Shown here: positions 8,681-16,510 of the stretch, in pieces
How the letters are laid out: the number at the start of each line of letters is the position of its first letter
Position numbering within the stretch: position 1 is the stretch's first letter
Assembly: GCA_030835925.1 (NCBI GenBank)
Contig: JAURQW010000004.1
Span: 1 to 37,073 of the forward strand
DNA length: 37,073 bases
Reading direction: 5' to 3'
Source: Gammaproteobacteria bacterium
GTDB lineage: Bacteria > Pseudomonadota > Gammaproteobacteria > GCA-002705445 > GCA-002716945
Notes under the pieces: model-generated
The model's database searches: none
The model's input: the letters and a program-made list of their open reading frames with translations, nothing else
What the model was told of the DNA's origin: nothing
Program-made: the position numbers and the translations under genes

Positions 8681-9333
8681 AAAGTCATTCCATCATATAA
8701 TGTTAAAAGACAGTGGGAAACACTCTTATCAGTTGCTATATAGTTATTCAATTCTCTTATTGATCTTGTGTTATTTGTTTTATCAGAACTGTCCATTACT
8801 TTACCCTTCCATAATGTATTATCAATCAATATTGCCCCGCCTTTCCTAATAAGCTGTAATGATCTTTTGTAATATTCTAAATAGTTTTTCTTATCAGCAT
8901 CAATAAATATAAAGTCAAATGTATCATGCATCTTTTTCATTAGAAAGTCATCTAAAGAATCAATTGCATTACCAATTATTAATTCAATTTTATGATTACA
9001 ATTACTTTTAACCCAATATTCTTTTGCGATGTCATTAAACTCAGTCGAGTTTTCTAGAGCATAAAGCTTTCCACTTTCAGGTAGACCTTTAGCTATACAT
9101 ATTGCGCTATATCCTGTGAATACACCGATTTCTATACATTTATTAAATTGTCCTAATTGACATAATATTTCGATGAGAGATCCTTGAGTCTGACCAATCT
9201 GCATGACAGCTACATCACCTAGTAACTCTGTTTTGCTTCTTAATTCAGATAATATAGTATCTTTTTCATATCCTACTTGTTCTATGTATCCTTTAAGCTT
9301 TATAGGGTCTAGCGATATATTTTTATTCTTCAT
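8665..9333 (-). CDS. class I O-methyltransferase (caffeoyl-CoA O-methyltransferase-like)
   Basis: The 222-residue protein has the order of motifs of the small metal-dependent O-methyltransferases. These are the SAM-binding CIEIGVFTGYSAI at about residues 66-78, the acidic ALEN strand end, the metal-site region FIFIDADKKNYLEYY near residue 140, and IDNTLWKG downstream. Bacterial relatives usually act on small catechol-like substrates, and the substrate here cannot be told from sequence. The start overlaps the yceI stop in TAATG and the end overlaps trhO by 16 bases. Because it runs from the same end as the CDP-alcohol phosphatidyltransferase, it may or may not belong with the 10-15 kb biosynthetic set. 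Confidence 0.88.
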   Translation of the reverse strand: MKNKNISLDPIKLKGYIEQVGYEKDTILSELRSKTELLGDVAVMQIGQTQGSLIEILCQLGQFNKCIEIGVFTGYSAICIAKGLPESGKLYALENSTEFNDIAKEYWVKSNCNHKIELIIGNAIDSLDDFLMKKMHDTFDFIFIDADKKNYLEYYKRSLQLIRKGGAILIDNTLWKGKVMDSSDKTNNTRSIRELNNYIATDKSVSHCLLTLYDGMTLCIKK

Positions 9334-9923
9334 TATTCTTGTCTAGCTTCAAATTCAATTATTAATTCAATTTCATCACCGACTAAATTCTTTTTTACCG
9401 CATAATTCATTCCAAAATCTGACCTTTTAAATATAGCCGAGCCAGACACACCCATAACCATTGGCTTAGAAAGTCCAATTCGGAATGGATATGTATCAAT
9501 TTTATTAATTTTCACATTCAGTAATAAAGGTCTCGTTTTACCAAGCAATGTCAGATTACCTTTAATTTTTCCGGGGTTTAATTTTAGGTCATTTCTATCA
9601 GCCTTGAAAATCATAGTTGGAAAATTATTCGTATCTAAAAAATCAGGACTTTTGAGATGTGCGTCTCTTTTGTCATGATTCGTAAAGACGCTATCAGTAT
9701 CAATTATTATTTCTACTTCTGATACTATATTTGTACCTGCATTATATTTGAAAGAGCCACCAGCCTTTGTGAACATCCCTAAGGTGCGGGCATAACCAGC
9801 ATGATCAACTAAGAACCCAATACTTAAATGTGTTTCATCTAGTATGTATTTCTCAGTATCTGATGTAGCTATATTCGAAATAGAACAACAGATGGCAATG
9901 AGTATATATTTAACCTTTTTCAT
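9333..9923 (-). CDS. YceI family periplasmic protein
   Basis: YceI proteins are periplasmic lipocalin-like barrels that bind isoprenoid or other lipid chains. The 196-residue product has a signal peptide (about residues 1-21, MKKVKYILIAICCSISNIAT), then the family pattern YILDETHLSIGFLVDHAGY, FDTNNFPTMIFKA-like strands, GNLTLLGKTRPL and FKRSDFGMNY. It overlaps the upstream phosphatidyltransferase by 14 bases and the downstream methyltransferase by one. A lipid-binding partner next to a phospholipid synthase-type enzyme fits, but the ligand is unknown. Confidence 0.92.
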   Translation of the reverse strand: MKKVKYILIAICCSISNIATSDTEKYILDETHLSIGFLVDHAGYARTLGMFTKAGGSFKYNAGTNIVSEVEIIIDTDSVFTNHDKRDAHLKSPDFLDTNNFPTMIFKADRNDLKLNPGKIKGNLTLLGKTRPLLLNVKINKIDTYPFRIGLSKPMVMGVSGSAIFKRSDFGMNYAVKKNLVGDEIELIIEFEARQE

Positions 9924-10632
9924 ATTTATTCCTATATAACCAAATTATATCCTTAGAAAAAGAAAATGTAATTATAAAGAGTGCTAAATTTATTATAAAG
10001 TTGAATATATACTCATTAAAATATACCTCATGAGAGATTATCATTAATAGTGTTGTCATGACACATGCAGATTTTCTTAATATGCTATCTGGTAAAGTTT
10101 TTTTTAACCATGAATATTTAGTCATCAAAGCAATAAATATATATCGATATGCTGGAATCAGAAAAATATATAAACCTATATCCTTATTTATGTAAAGTGA
10201 TATTGATAGTACAAACATTAAAAAATTATCAGACTCTTGATCAAAAAGTTCTCCAAATTTGGAAGTGTCATTATACCTCCTAGCAATAAATCCATCTAAT
10301 CCATCTAAAAGTAATGAAATAAGCGCAAGAATTATAAAAGCACTTTCGTTATAAAAAATCCTGGAGATAGCTGCATCTATACTAGAGGTAATAGAGGCTG
10401 TCAGAAGAAGTATTGATATTGTAAGTCTTATGTATGTAATTTTGGAGGCCAAACTAAATTTTAGTAATTCTGTGGTAGAAAAAAATTTGAATATTAGGTA
10501 TGAAATAAACAAAAAAAATAATGAATTTTGTAGTAATATAAATACTGTTAACTGTTCTTTAAAAGTTAATAAAAGCAGTGAAACTGAAAAAAAATATGTA
10601 AAGGAAATTGTTATTAAATTATATTTACTCAT
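9910..10632 (-). CDS. CDP-alcohol phosphatidyltransferase family protein
   Basis: This integral membrane enzyme moves a phosphatidyl-type group from a CDP-linked donor to an alcohol. The 240-residue protein is multi-spanning and contains the complete signature D-x2-D-G-x2-A-R-x8-G-x3-D-x3-D at residues 110-135 (DGLDGFIARR through FDQESD). All catalytic aspartates are present, so it should be active. I chose ATG at 10632 over TTG at 10638. It starts 17 bases from the divergent dehydrogenase gene, and with yceI, the methyltransferase and trhO forms an overlapping minus-strand run. It does not look like the usual pgsA or pssA product, and donor and acceptor are unknown. Confidence 0.88.
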   Translation of the reverse strand: MSKYNLITISFTYFFSVSLLLLTFKEQLTVFILLQNSLFFLFISYLIFKFFSTTELLKFSLASKITYIRLTISILLLTASITSSIDAAISRIFYNESAFIILALISLLLDGLDGFIARRYNDTSKFGELFDQESDNFLMFVLSISLYINKDIGLYIFLIPAYRYIFIALMTKYSWLKKTLPDSILRKSACVMTTLLMIISHEVYFNEYIFNFIINLALFIITFSFSKDIIWLYRNKYEKG

Positions 10633-10649
10633 ATACAATTAATTAAATT

Positions 10650-11648
10650 ATGAAAAAACTTGTAGCCGAATCATTTTGGATCAAAAAACAAAACACTAGT
10701 TTTATTAAGAAACACCCTCTAAGTATACCTCAAAAAAACCAAGCTTTGATAAAAACTATATATAGTGGCATTAGTTATGGTACAGAAAAGATAGTTTATA
10801 CTGGTAGTGTGCCAAAAAATCAACGTCCTCTAATGAAATGCCCCTTTCAAGAAGGTGAATTTGGGGCTAATGTAAAATATGGTTATATAAATGTTGGGGA
10901 GGTTATAGAAGGATCTAAGGCATTTAAGAATAAATATGTATACACATTATTTCCTCATCAAACTTTATATACGATGGATGAATCAGATCTAACTATTATT
11001 CCAGAGTCGGTCCCTTTAAAAAGATGCTTGTTAACAGCAAATATGGAAACTGCTATCAATGCTATGTGGGATACCCTCCCATCATGTGGTGATAAAATAT
11101 TGATTATAGGTGCTGGTATTGTTGGTCTATTAACGGCATATTTGTTGAAAAAAATTCCTGGGGTAGAGATATTATTGGTTGATCAAGATAACAAAAAATC
11201 AAAGACTGCAAAAACATTTGGTATAGAATTTTCTCAGAAAATACCAAATTCATATAAAGCAAATATAATATATGAATGTTCGGGTAATCCATCTGTTATT
11301 AACGAACTTTCTACAAAACTAATGGAAGAGACAATAATATGTATATTAAGTTGGTATGGAAATGCTTCATCTAATGTTAAGTTTGGTACTGAATTTTTGT
11401 CTAAAAGAGCTAAAATTATTTTCTCTCAAGTATCCAAAGTTTCACATAATAGGAGTAAATACTGGAATAATAATGATAGAAAAAAACTTGCTCTAAGTCT
11501 ATTGGATAATGATAAATTAGATTTGTTGATAGAGAAAAGAATGGTGAATTTCTACGATTTACCTATTTTCTTTTCTGAAATAAAAAATAATAAAAACTTT
11601 TATTGTAAAGTTGTTGACTATGGAGTAAAAAAAAATGTACGAAGTTAA
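10650..11648 (+). CDS. medium-chain dehydrogenase/reductase-like protein lacking the usual zinc ligands
   Basis: The 332-residue protein has the two-domain layout of zinc alcohol dehydrogenases. A GroES-like N-terminal domain (about 1-130) includes YSGISYGTEKIVYTG, and a Rossmann domain has LIIGAGIVGLLTAYLL (about residues 151-166) followed by LLVDQD. The usual catalytic cysteine position (GxCxxD) reads GISYGTE, and no four-cysteine structural zinc lobe is seen. It is closest in feel to the BchC and sorbitol-dehydrogenase-like branch. It opens the cluster and overlaps the next gene by 14 bases. Redox role and substrate are unknown. Confidence 0.8.
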   Translation: MKKLVAESFWIKKQNTSFIKKHPLSIPQKNQALIKTIYSGISYGTEKIVYTGSVPKNQRPLMKCPFQEGEFGANVKYGYINVGEVIEGSKAFKNKYVYTLFPHQTLYTMDESDLTIIPESVPLKRCLLTANMETAINAMWDTLPSCGDKILIIGAGIVGLLTAYLLKKIPGVEILLVDQDNKKSKTAKTFGIEFSQKIPNSYKANIIYECSGNPSVINELSTKLMEETIICILSWYGNASSNVKFGTEFLSKRAKIIFSQVSKVSHNRSKYWNNNDRKKLALSLLDNDKLDLLIEKRMVNFYDLPIFFSEIKNNKNFYCKVVDYGVKKNVRS

Positions 11649-12027
11649 AGTGAGGGATAATTTATTTATAGCACATAGCCTTAACAACGAATTCTTTGGT
11701 CCAGCTAAAAATTTACATGGAGCCACATATGTGATCGATCTTATAGTAAGCAGTAACAAGCTTTCTAGCATGAATGTTGTTATAGATATTGGACTCGCAT
11801 CTAAATTACTTAAAGAATGTATTAACAAATATAATTATAAGAATCTTGATGAGGTAGACTCTTTAAAAGAAGTTATTACAACTACAGAATTTTTAGCATA
11901 TCAACTAACAAATGATTTTATTGAAAAACTAACTAAAGAAGAAACTAATATATCTAAAATATATAGTATCAAAATGATACTCAATGAATCCCATGTAGCT
12001 TCTGCCTCTTATGAAAAAATAATATAA
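11635..12027 (+). CDS. 6-pyruvoyl-tetrahydropterin synthase/QueD homologue with altered active site
   Basis: The 130-residue product has the T-fold family pattern: FIAHSLN with His14, LHGATY with His28, VVIDIG, TTTEFLA and the late acidic motif LNESHVAS (Glu118, His120). Against the family, position 30 is alanine where the third zinc histidine of HGH should be. Position 24 is alanine where the catalytic cysteine sits four residues before the histidine. The normal QueD in this same window (31781-32149) keeps both. So this copy probably does not do standard 6-carboxytetrahydropterin synthesis. It lies between the dehydrogenase (14-base overlap) and the glycosyltransferase (4-base gap). Confidence 0.82.
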   Translation: MYEVKVRDNLFIAHSLNNEFFGPAKNLHGATYVIDLIVSSNKLSSMNVVIDIGLASKLLKECINKYNYKNLDEVDSLKEVITTTEFLAYQLTNDFIEKLTKEETNISKIYSIKMILNESHVASASYEKII

Positions 12028-12031
12028 ATGA

Positions 12032-13018
12032 ATGAAAAAACTATTTTTTATTTTTCCCGAATTTGAAGGTGCCATAACTGGTGGAACACTATATGACTAT
12101 GAAGTATGTAAATATTTAAAAAAGCTTCATGTGCCTGCGAAAAAAATAATTGTTTCAAGTTCAATTACTCAGATTAAACTATCAAGTTTGGTTAATAACT
12201 TGCCCAAGAAATCAATCATTCTTATTGATGGTTATTTAGCTAATAGAATATCTTTTATATTTAATAAAAATATACATATATTAGTTCATCATCCATGTTG
12301 TCTAGAAAAAAGGGAGGGTAAAATGTCAAACTTAAATTTATACTTTAATGAAAAAAGAGCTTTTAGTAACTCTAAATCAATAATAACTGTTAGTTTTTAT
12401 ATGAAAAAAGTAATAAACTCATTATTAGATAGAATTGTTAAAACAGAAGTTGCATATCCGGGTATTGATGATAAATATTATTCAAATAAAACGAACTTAA
12501 ATTCTAAAAATATACTAGTAGTAGGCAATGTAATAGAGCGAAAAGGTTATGACATTCTGATTGAATCTCTATCAAAAGTTAAACATACTTGGCATCTTAA
12601 TATTATTGGCAAGTATTCAAAAAATGATATTTATTATCTTAAACTCATTAACCAAATAGAAAAATATAAGCTATCAGAGAATATAACGTTTTTAGGGAAT
12701 ATTTCTGATGATGCCAAGATGAAGTATATGCTCAACTCAAAGATATTCGTATTACCTACCTCTTATGAGGGTTTTGGGATCTCCCTTGTTGAAGCTTGTG
12801 CGTTGGGTATGAATGTTATCACTAGTGATCTGCCAGTCTTAAAAGAAGCTTTACAAGGTGGAAAAGTTACTTTCTTCCCCAAGGATGATAGTAAAAAATT
12901 AGCAAAGGTAATTGAATATAGTTTATTATCAGAACCACATATTAGTGATAGTAAACTTAGATATTATAATTGGAATGCTACTGCTAAAATTTTTAGAAGG
13001 ACATTATATGCAAGCTAA
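12032..13018 (+). CDS. glycosyltransferase family 4-type (GT-B) protein
   Basis: The 328-residue product looks like a retaining GT-B glycosyltransferase with a shortened N-terminal half. The C-terminal Rossmann domain is clear: VAYPGIDDKYY hinge, ILVVGNVIERKGYDIL with the glycosyl-donor Arg-Lys pair, ITFLGNISDDAK, and the E-x7-E motif SYEGFGISLVE (Glu246 and Glu254). No signal peptide is present, so it acts in the cytoplasm or on the inner face of the membrane. Its 3' end overlaps the methyltransferase by 11 bases. Sugar and acceptor are unknown. Confidence 0.9.
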   Translation: MKKLFFIFPEFEGAITGGTLYDYEVCKYLKKLHVPAKKIIVSSSITQIKLSSLVNNLPKKSIILIDGYLANRISFIFNKNIHILVHHPCCLEKREGKMSNLNLYFNEKRAFSNSKSIITVSFYMKKVINSLLDRIVKTEVAYPGIDDKYYSNKTNLNSKNILVVGNVIERKGYDILIESLSKVKHTWHLNIIGKYSKNDIYYLKLINQIEKYKLSENITFLGNISDDAKMKYMLNSKIFVLPTSYEGFGISLVEACALGMNVITSDLPVLKEALQGGKVTFFPKDDSKKLAKVIEYSLLSEPHISDSKLRYYNWNATAKIFRRTLYAS

Positions 13019-13880
13019 TAAATTTACCACCACTTGGATTAATTTGAGAGAATCATATGATATGTTATCGAGAAGTAATTTGCTTCAAAATTTGTATAAA
13101 AATAATAAAATGAACTTAAAAAAAGTCATAGACCTTGGAGGTGGCAATGGTTCTTTTCTTAGATGGTGTCACTACAAAAATATTATATATGATGATTTCC
13201 TAATTGTTGATAATGATGAAGCATTGCTGAAAAGCTTTTATCCTAGAACAAAAAGCTATTTATCAACGATGTCTTTATCTCTTGTCAAAGATAATATGAT
13301 GTCATATAGAATTCAGAGTCTAAAAAAGAATAAAGATGGTTTTATCACATTAAAAAAGCAAGATCTTTATAAATCTATTGATATTATCAATGATTACAAT
13401 CTAGTCAGTTTTTCTGCTGTGTCAGATCTACTGTCTAAAAAATTTATTAAATGTTTATTTGATAAAATTGATAAAGGCACTAATCTATATTTTTCTATAT
13501 GTTTTGATGGGAGAGTTAAATGGAAGAATAAGAATAAACATGATAAGTATATAGTTTCAATGTTCAATCAACATCAGAAACAAGAAAAAACAACAGGGGT
13601 TGCTTTGGGTTTGAATAGCATAAACTTCATCAAGAGTCTCTCCAAAAAAAATGATTATAAAATTTATATAGCTGATTCATCATGGTCTGTTGACTCATAT
13701 GATAATGATTCAAGGATATTTCAAAAAGCATATCTTAGTACAATTTATAAACCTTTAAAAAAATTTGAATTGATTGATCAAGATATATTAGAAGATTGGT
13801 TAAGATCTAAACAAATTGATATAGAAAGTAAAAACAGTAATTTGGTGGTTGGCCATAAAGATATATTGATCGAGACATAA
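13008..13880 (+). CDS. class I SAM-dependent methyltransferase
   Basis: The 290-residue protein has the glycine-rich SAM site KVIDLGGGNGSFLRW at about residues 39-53 followed by an acidic end of strand two (FLIVDND). The rest is poorly conserved. I chose ATG 13008, which has AGAAGG seven bases upstream. An in-frame ATG at 12912 would lie deep inside the glycosyltransferase gene. The stop and the next start share TAATG. In this position it probably methylates an intermediate of the cluster. Confidence 0.85.
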   Translation: MQANKFTTTWINLRESYDMLSRSNLLQNLYKNNKMNLKKVIDLGGGNGSFLRWCHYKNIIYDDFLIVDNDEALLKSFYPRTKSYLSTMSLSLVKDNMMSYRIQSLKKNKDGFITLKKQDLYKSIDIINDYNLVSFSAVSDLLSKKFIKCLFDKIDKGTNLYFSICFDGRVKWKNKNKHDKYIVSMFNQHQKQEKTTGVALGLNSINFIKSLSKKNDYKIYIADSSWSVDSYDNDSRIFQKAYLSTIYKPLKKFELIDQDILEDWLRSKQIDIESKNSNLVVGHKDILIET

Positions 13881-14773
13881 TGAAAATAATAGATATATGT
13901 AGATATATAATTTCTTTAGGATTAATTTACATTCTTTTCATCAATTATGGTAAAGATATAATAAACACAATTAAACTAGTTAATATTGATTATATAATAT
14001 TAATTATTTTCATAAGTCTAATACAATATATATTATCTGCATATAGATGGAAGTATATTTCTAAATATACGGACCTTAATATTAGTTTCATTAACTCAAT
14101 AAAATTTTATTATATTTCAACATTCATGAATAATATTTTGCCAGGTGGTATAATGGGTGATATTTTTAGAATTTATCATCATGTTGACGATAAAAAGGAG
14201 ATCTTTAAAATAGGAAGGTCCTTTCAATCAGTTGTATATGAGAGATTATCCGGCCAGCTAATGCTCTTATCATTTTTTATCTTATCCTTGGGCTTATATT
14301 TTATTATTCATCAGAAATTTATTGCTTTTTCTTATTTATTTTTACCTTTGATTGCCGCTTTCTATTTCCTGAAATATGTCTTTAATAATAAATTAAGAAA
14401 ATATATAAGAAGTAAGCACTATGGAAATAACTTCCTAACTGTTTTTACAGGAGAGGTTTTCTGGAGACATACAGTATTGTCTTTTTTTGTAATGATGTCT
14501 TATATTTTTATTTATATAATATCTGCAGTTTCTCTTGGTGTGAACATAGATTATTTTTCATTTTTAGTTTTCACTCCAATAATACTATTCTCTATGACTT
14601 TGCCTGTTAGTATTGGTGGTTGGGGAGTTAGAGAGTTTGCAGCACTATTAATATCTTTTCTATTGGGTTTATCTGCATCAGTAAGTATAAGTGTTGCTAT
14701 AATGTATGGGATGTTAAATCTCATCTGTTCTTTGCCTGGCTTATACTTTTTATTAAAACTTAAATCAAGATAG
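13880..14773 (+). CDS. YbhN/UPF0104-type membrane protein (lysylphosphatidylglycerol synthase TM-domain family)
   Basis: The 297-residue protein has about seven to eight membrane helices. It carries the family's two landmark loops: NNILPGGIMGDIFRIYH at residues 84-100 and PVSIGGWGVREFAALL near residue 240. In MprF the same fold flips an aminoacylated lipid, and stand-alone members often sit in glycolipid or glycan clusters and are thought to move or present lipid-linked products. Its start overlaps the methyltransferase stop, and its stop region overlaps the convergent RibD-like gene by nine bases. Confidence 0.88.
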   Translation: MKIIDICRYIISLGLIYILFINYGKDIINTIKLVNIDYIILIIFISLIQYILSAYRWKYISKYTDLNISFINSIKFYYISTFMNNILPGGIMGDIFRIYHHVDDKKEIFKIGRSFQSVVYERLSGQLMLLSFFILSLGLYFIIHQKFIAFSYLFLPLIAAFYFLKYVFNNKLRKYIRSKHYGNNFLTVFTGEVFWRHTVLSFFVMMSYIFIYIISAVSLGVNIDYFSFLVFTPIILFSMTLPVSIGGWGVREFAALLISFLLGLSASVSISVAIMYGMLNLICSLPGLYFLLKLKSR

Positions 14774-15628
14774 TTTGATATCACAAAGTATATCTTGACC
14801 CATTTTGGAATATTTAGTTTTATGACATTTAGCTTCATCTAGCGATTGTTTTGTTTTTGTTATAAAGCTGGGTCTTCCTTTACCAAGAATACTTGGACTA
14901 ATGCACAAGTGAAGCCTATTTAAAATGTTACTGTTATAGAAATCAGAAACTGTTACTCCGCCACCCTCTATAAATATTATTTTTTTCCTTAACTTGTTTA
15001 GTAGCAAGATAATATCTTGCTCATTAAATCGACCTTTATCCAAAGGCAGCTGGAAAATATTATCTTTATTTGTTTTTATTTTATCACCTATGATCTTATA
15101 ACCATTAGAATCAGAATTTTTGAAAACGTTATACTTATTAGATAATCTATTATCTTTATCTATAATTATTCTCATCGGACTTGGTCCTTTGATTAATCTA
15201 GTGGTTAGTTTAGGATTATCTAGTGCTACAGTTTTATATCCTACGATTATAACATCAGAGATTGCCCTGATCATATGAATATGAGTGAGGTTTTCTCTGG
15301 AACTAATATATTTTGATTCACCAGAATCAGTTGCAATAAACCCGTCAAGTGTTTGTGCCAAATGAGCTATAAAAAATGGCTTATGGTGGTTGTTAAATAT
15401 AATAGGAAGAAATGTTGAAAATAGCATTTCATTATAATCATCTATTATAAAATTACACTTAGATATAGTCTCAGAATTTCTATCATATACTAGGATATAT
15501 TTTACCCCTCTAATAGTTTTTTCTATAGATATCAGGTAGGAGTGTTCCTGTTCATCATATACTGTTTCTTTTGCCGCTAAAACTAGTGACCATGAAGATT
15601 TCTTTGTTATACTAAGTTTATTAACCAT
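14765..15628 (-). CDS. RibD C-terminal/dihydrofolate-reductase-like protein
   Basis: The 287-residue product carries, from about residue 84, the fold of the RibD reductase domain, which reduces the ribosyl group of the pyrimidine intermediate of riboflavin synthesis. Motifs are HLAQTLDGFIAT, SDVIIVGYKTVALDNPKLTTR, IIFIEGGGVTVSDF and ILGKGRPSF. There is no deaminase domain, and the first 80 residues resemble nothing I recognise. A stand-alone reductase without ribA, ribB, ribE or ribH nearby, next to a pterin-synthase homologue, suggests a pyrimidine- or pteridine-type substrate outside normal riboflavin synthesis. It is convergent with the YbhN-type gene and 11 bases from the divergent 15640 gene. 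Confidence 0.85.
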   Translation of the reverse strand: MVNKLSITKKSSWSLVLAAKETVYDEQEHSYLISIEKTIRGVKYILVYDRNSETISKCNFIIDDYNEMLFSTFLPIIFNNHHKPFFIAHLAQTLDGFIATDSGESKYISSRENLTHIHMIRAISDVIIVGYKTVALDNPKLTTRLIKGPSPMRIIIDKDNRLSNKYNVFKNSDSNGYKIIGDKIKTNKDNIFQLPLDKGRFNEQDIILLLNKLRKKIIFIEGGGVTVSDFYNSNILNRLHLCISPSILGKGRPSFITKTKQSLDEAKCHKTKYSKMGQDILCDIKLS

Positions 15629-15639
15629 TTTTTAATTAT

Positions 15640-15882
15640 ATGTTATTTTTTAAAAACTTTATAAAAAGCACTATTATCGGATCATTAATCTTGGTACCTG
15701 TTCTAATATTTATCTATTTTACTCAAGGTTATGTGTCTAATTATAATTTTGTAATAGGCTCTGTAGGCTATTTTATTGACACTATGCAAAACATGGGTCC
15801 AGTGTATGTTTTGATTATTTGTTATCTAACAGGTGTTCTAGCACAGTTCTTTAGTCAAAACCTAAACCTAAATAATTTATAG
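15640..15882 (+). CDS. small two-helix membrane protein, unknown
   Basis: The 80-residue frame starts with ATG and encodes two hydrophobic segments (about 10-28 and 55-70) separated by a short loop with aromatic residues. The N-terminal part (KNFIKSTIIGSLILVPVLIF) recalls the start of DUF502 membrane proteins, which are about 200 residues long, so this could be a truncated or minimal relative. It overlaps the stop of the convergent hisI by six bases and has no clear ribosome binding site. I cannot assign a function. Confidence 0.55.
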   Translation: MLFFKNFIKSTIIGSLILVPVLIFIYFTQGYVSNYNFVIGSVGYFIDTMQNMGPVYVLIICYLTGVLAQFFSQNLNLNNL

Positions 15883-16332
15883 AATAGTAGGGTTTGGTGC
15901 ATCACCATACACATCATCAGGATCAAAGACCTTTTCTTTCTCTGTGAATCTTAATTTAACATTTTTGCCATCATATTTAATTTCTCTATAAAAACATGAG
16001 AAATAACCTACATGGCAACTCGCATTACCTGCAACTGTAACTTTTATCCAAACACAATCCTGGTCATCATCAATTAATATTTGATCAACTTTTTGGACAA
16101 AACCACTTGTAGCGCCTTTATGCCAGATACATTTTCTACTTCTACTATAATAATGCGCTTCTTTTGTTTCAATAGTCAATCTTAGAGCTTCTGCATTCAT
16201 AAACGCATGCATGAGAAGTACACCAGTTTTTGTATCTGTTGTAACAACAGGTATAAACCCTTGATCATTGAACTTGGGGCTTAAACTAAATCCCTCTTCA
16301 ACTTCTTCTACTGATTTCCTTTCTTTAAACAT
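15877..16332 (-). CDS. hisI: phosphoribosyl-AMP cyclohydrolase
   Basis: This enzyme opens the purine ring of phosphoribosyl-AMP, the third step of histidine synthesis, in the cytosol. The 151-residue product has the zinc-site pattern MHAFMNAEAL, AHYYSRSRKCIWHKGATSG and ASCHVGYFSCFY. It also carries the extra N-terminal stretch SVEEVEEGFSLSPKFND typical of the alphaproteobacterial-style stand-alone form, and no HisE domain. I chose ATG 16332, which overlaps the zinc-finger gene by eight bases. The earlier ATG at 16374 would overlap it by 50. No other his gene is in the window. Confidence 0.93.
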   Translation of the reverse strand: MFKERKSVEEVEEGFSLSPKFNDQGFIPVVTTDTKTGVLLMHAFMNAEALRLTIETKEAHYYSRSRKCIWHKGATSGFVQKVDQILIDDDQDCVWIKVTVAGNASCHVGYFSCFYREIKYDGKNVKLRFTEKEKVFDPDDVYGDAPNPTIL

Positions 16333-16507
16333 TATTTTTCTTAAATTTTGACTTATGTATAAATATCTTGCCACAATAATAACACTCTATAGAGCCTTCT
16401 TCATTAAGTTTTAAAAAAATTTGAGGATGTGAGCCACTATCTTTATCACCAGTACAGCTAACAGATTTGACACTATCCTCGATAATTTTAATATTCGATA
16501 TTCTCAT
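16325..16507 (-). CDS. CHCC zinc-finger protein (NDUFS6-like)
   Basis: The 60-residue protein contains Cys18, His27, Cys42 and Cys45 in the spacing of the CHCC zinc finger: VSCTGD, GSHPQIFLKL and CYYCGKIF. In mitochondria and alphaproteobacteria this domain occurs in an accessory subunit of respiratory complex I, and short bacterial stand-alone proteins are widespread. It probably binds one zinc ion. It lies three bases after the MOSC gene and overlaps hisI by eight bases. Its role here is not known. Confidence 0.88.
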   Translation of the reverse strand: MRISNIKIIEDSVKSVSCTGDKDSGSHPQIFLKLNEEGSIECYYCGKIFIHKSKFKKNNV

Positions 16508-16510
16508 ATT

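Noticed and set aside
10632-10638. TTG start for the CDP-alcohol phosphatidyltransferase
   Set aside because: An ATG two codons later gives a normal N-terminus and leaves slightly more space to the divergent gene.
12912-13007. Upstream extension of the cluster methyltransferase
   Set aside because: It lies inside the glycosyltransferase gene; the ATG at 13008 has a good ribosome binding site.
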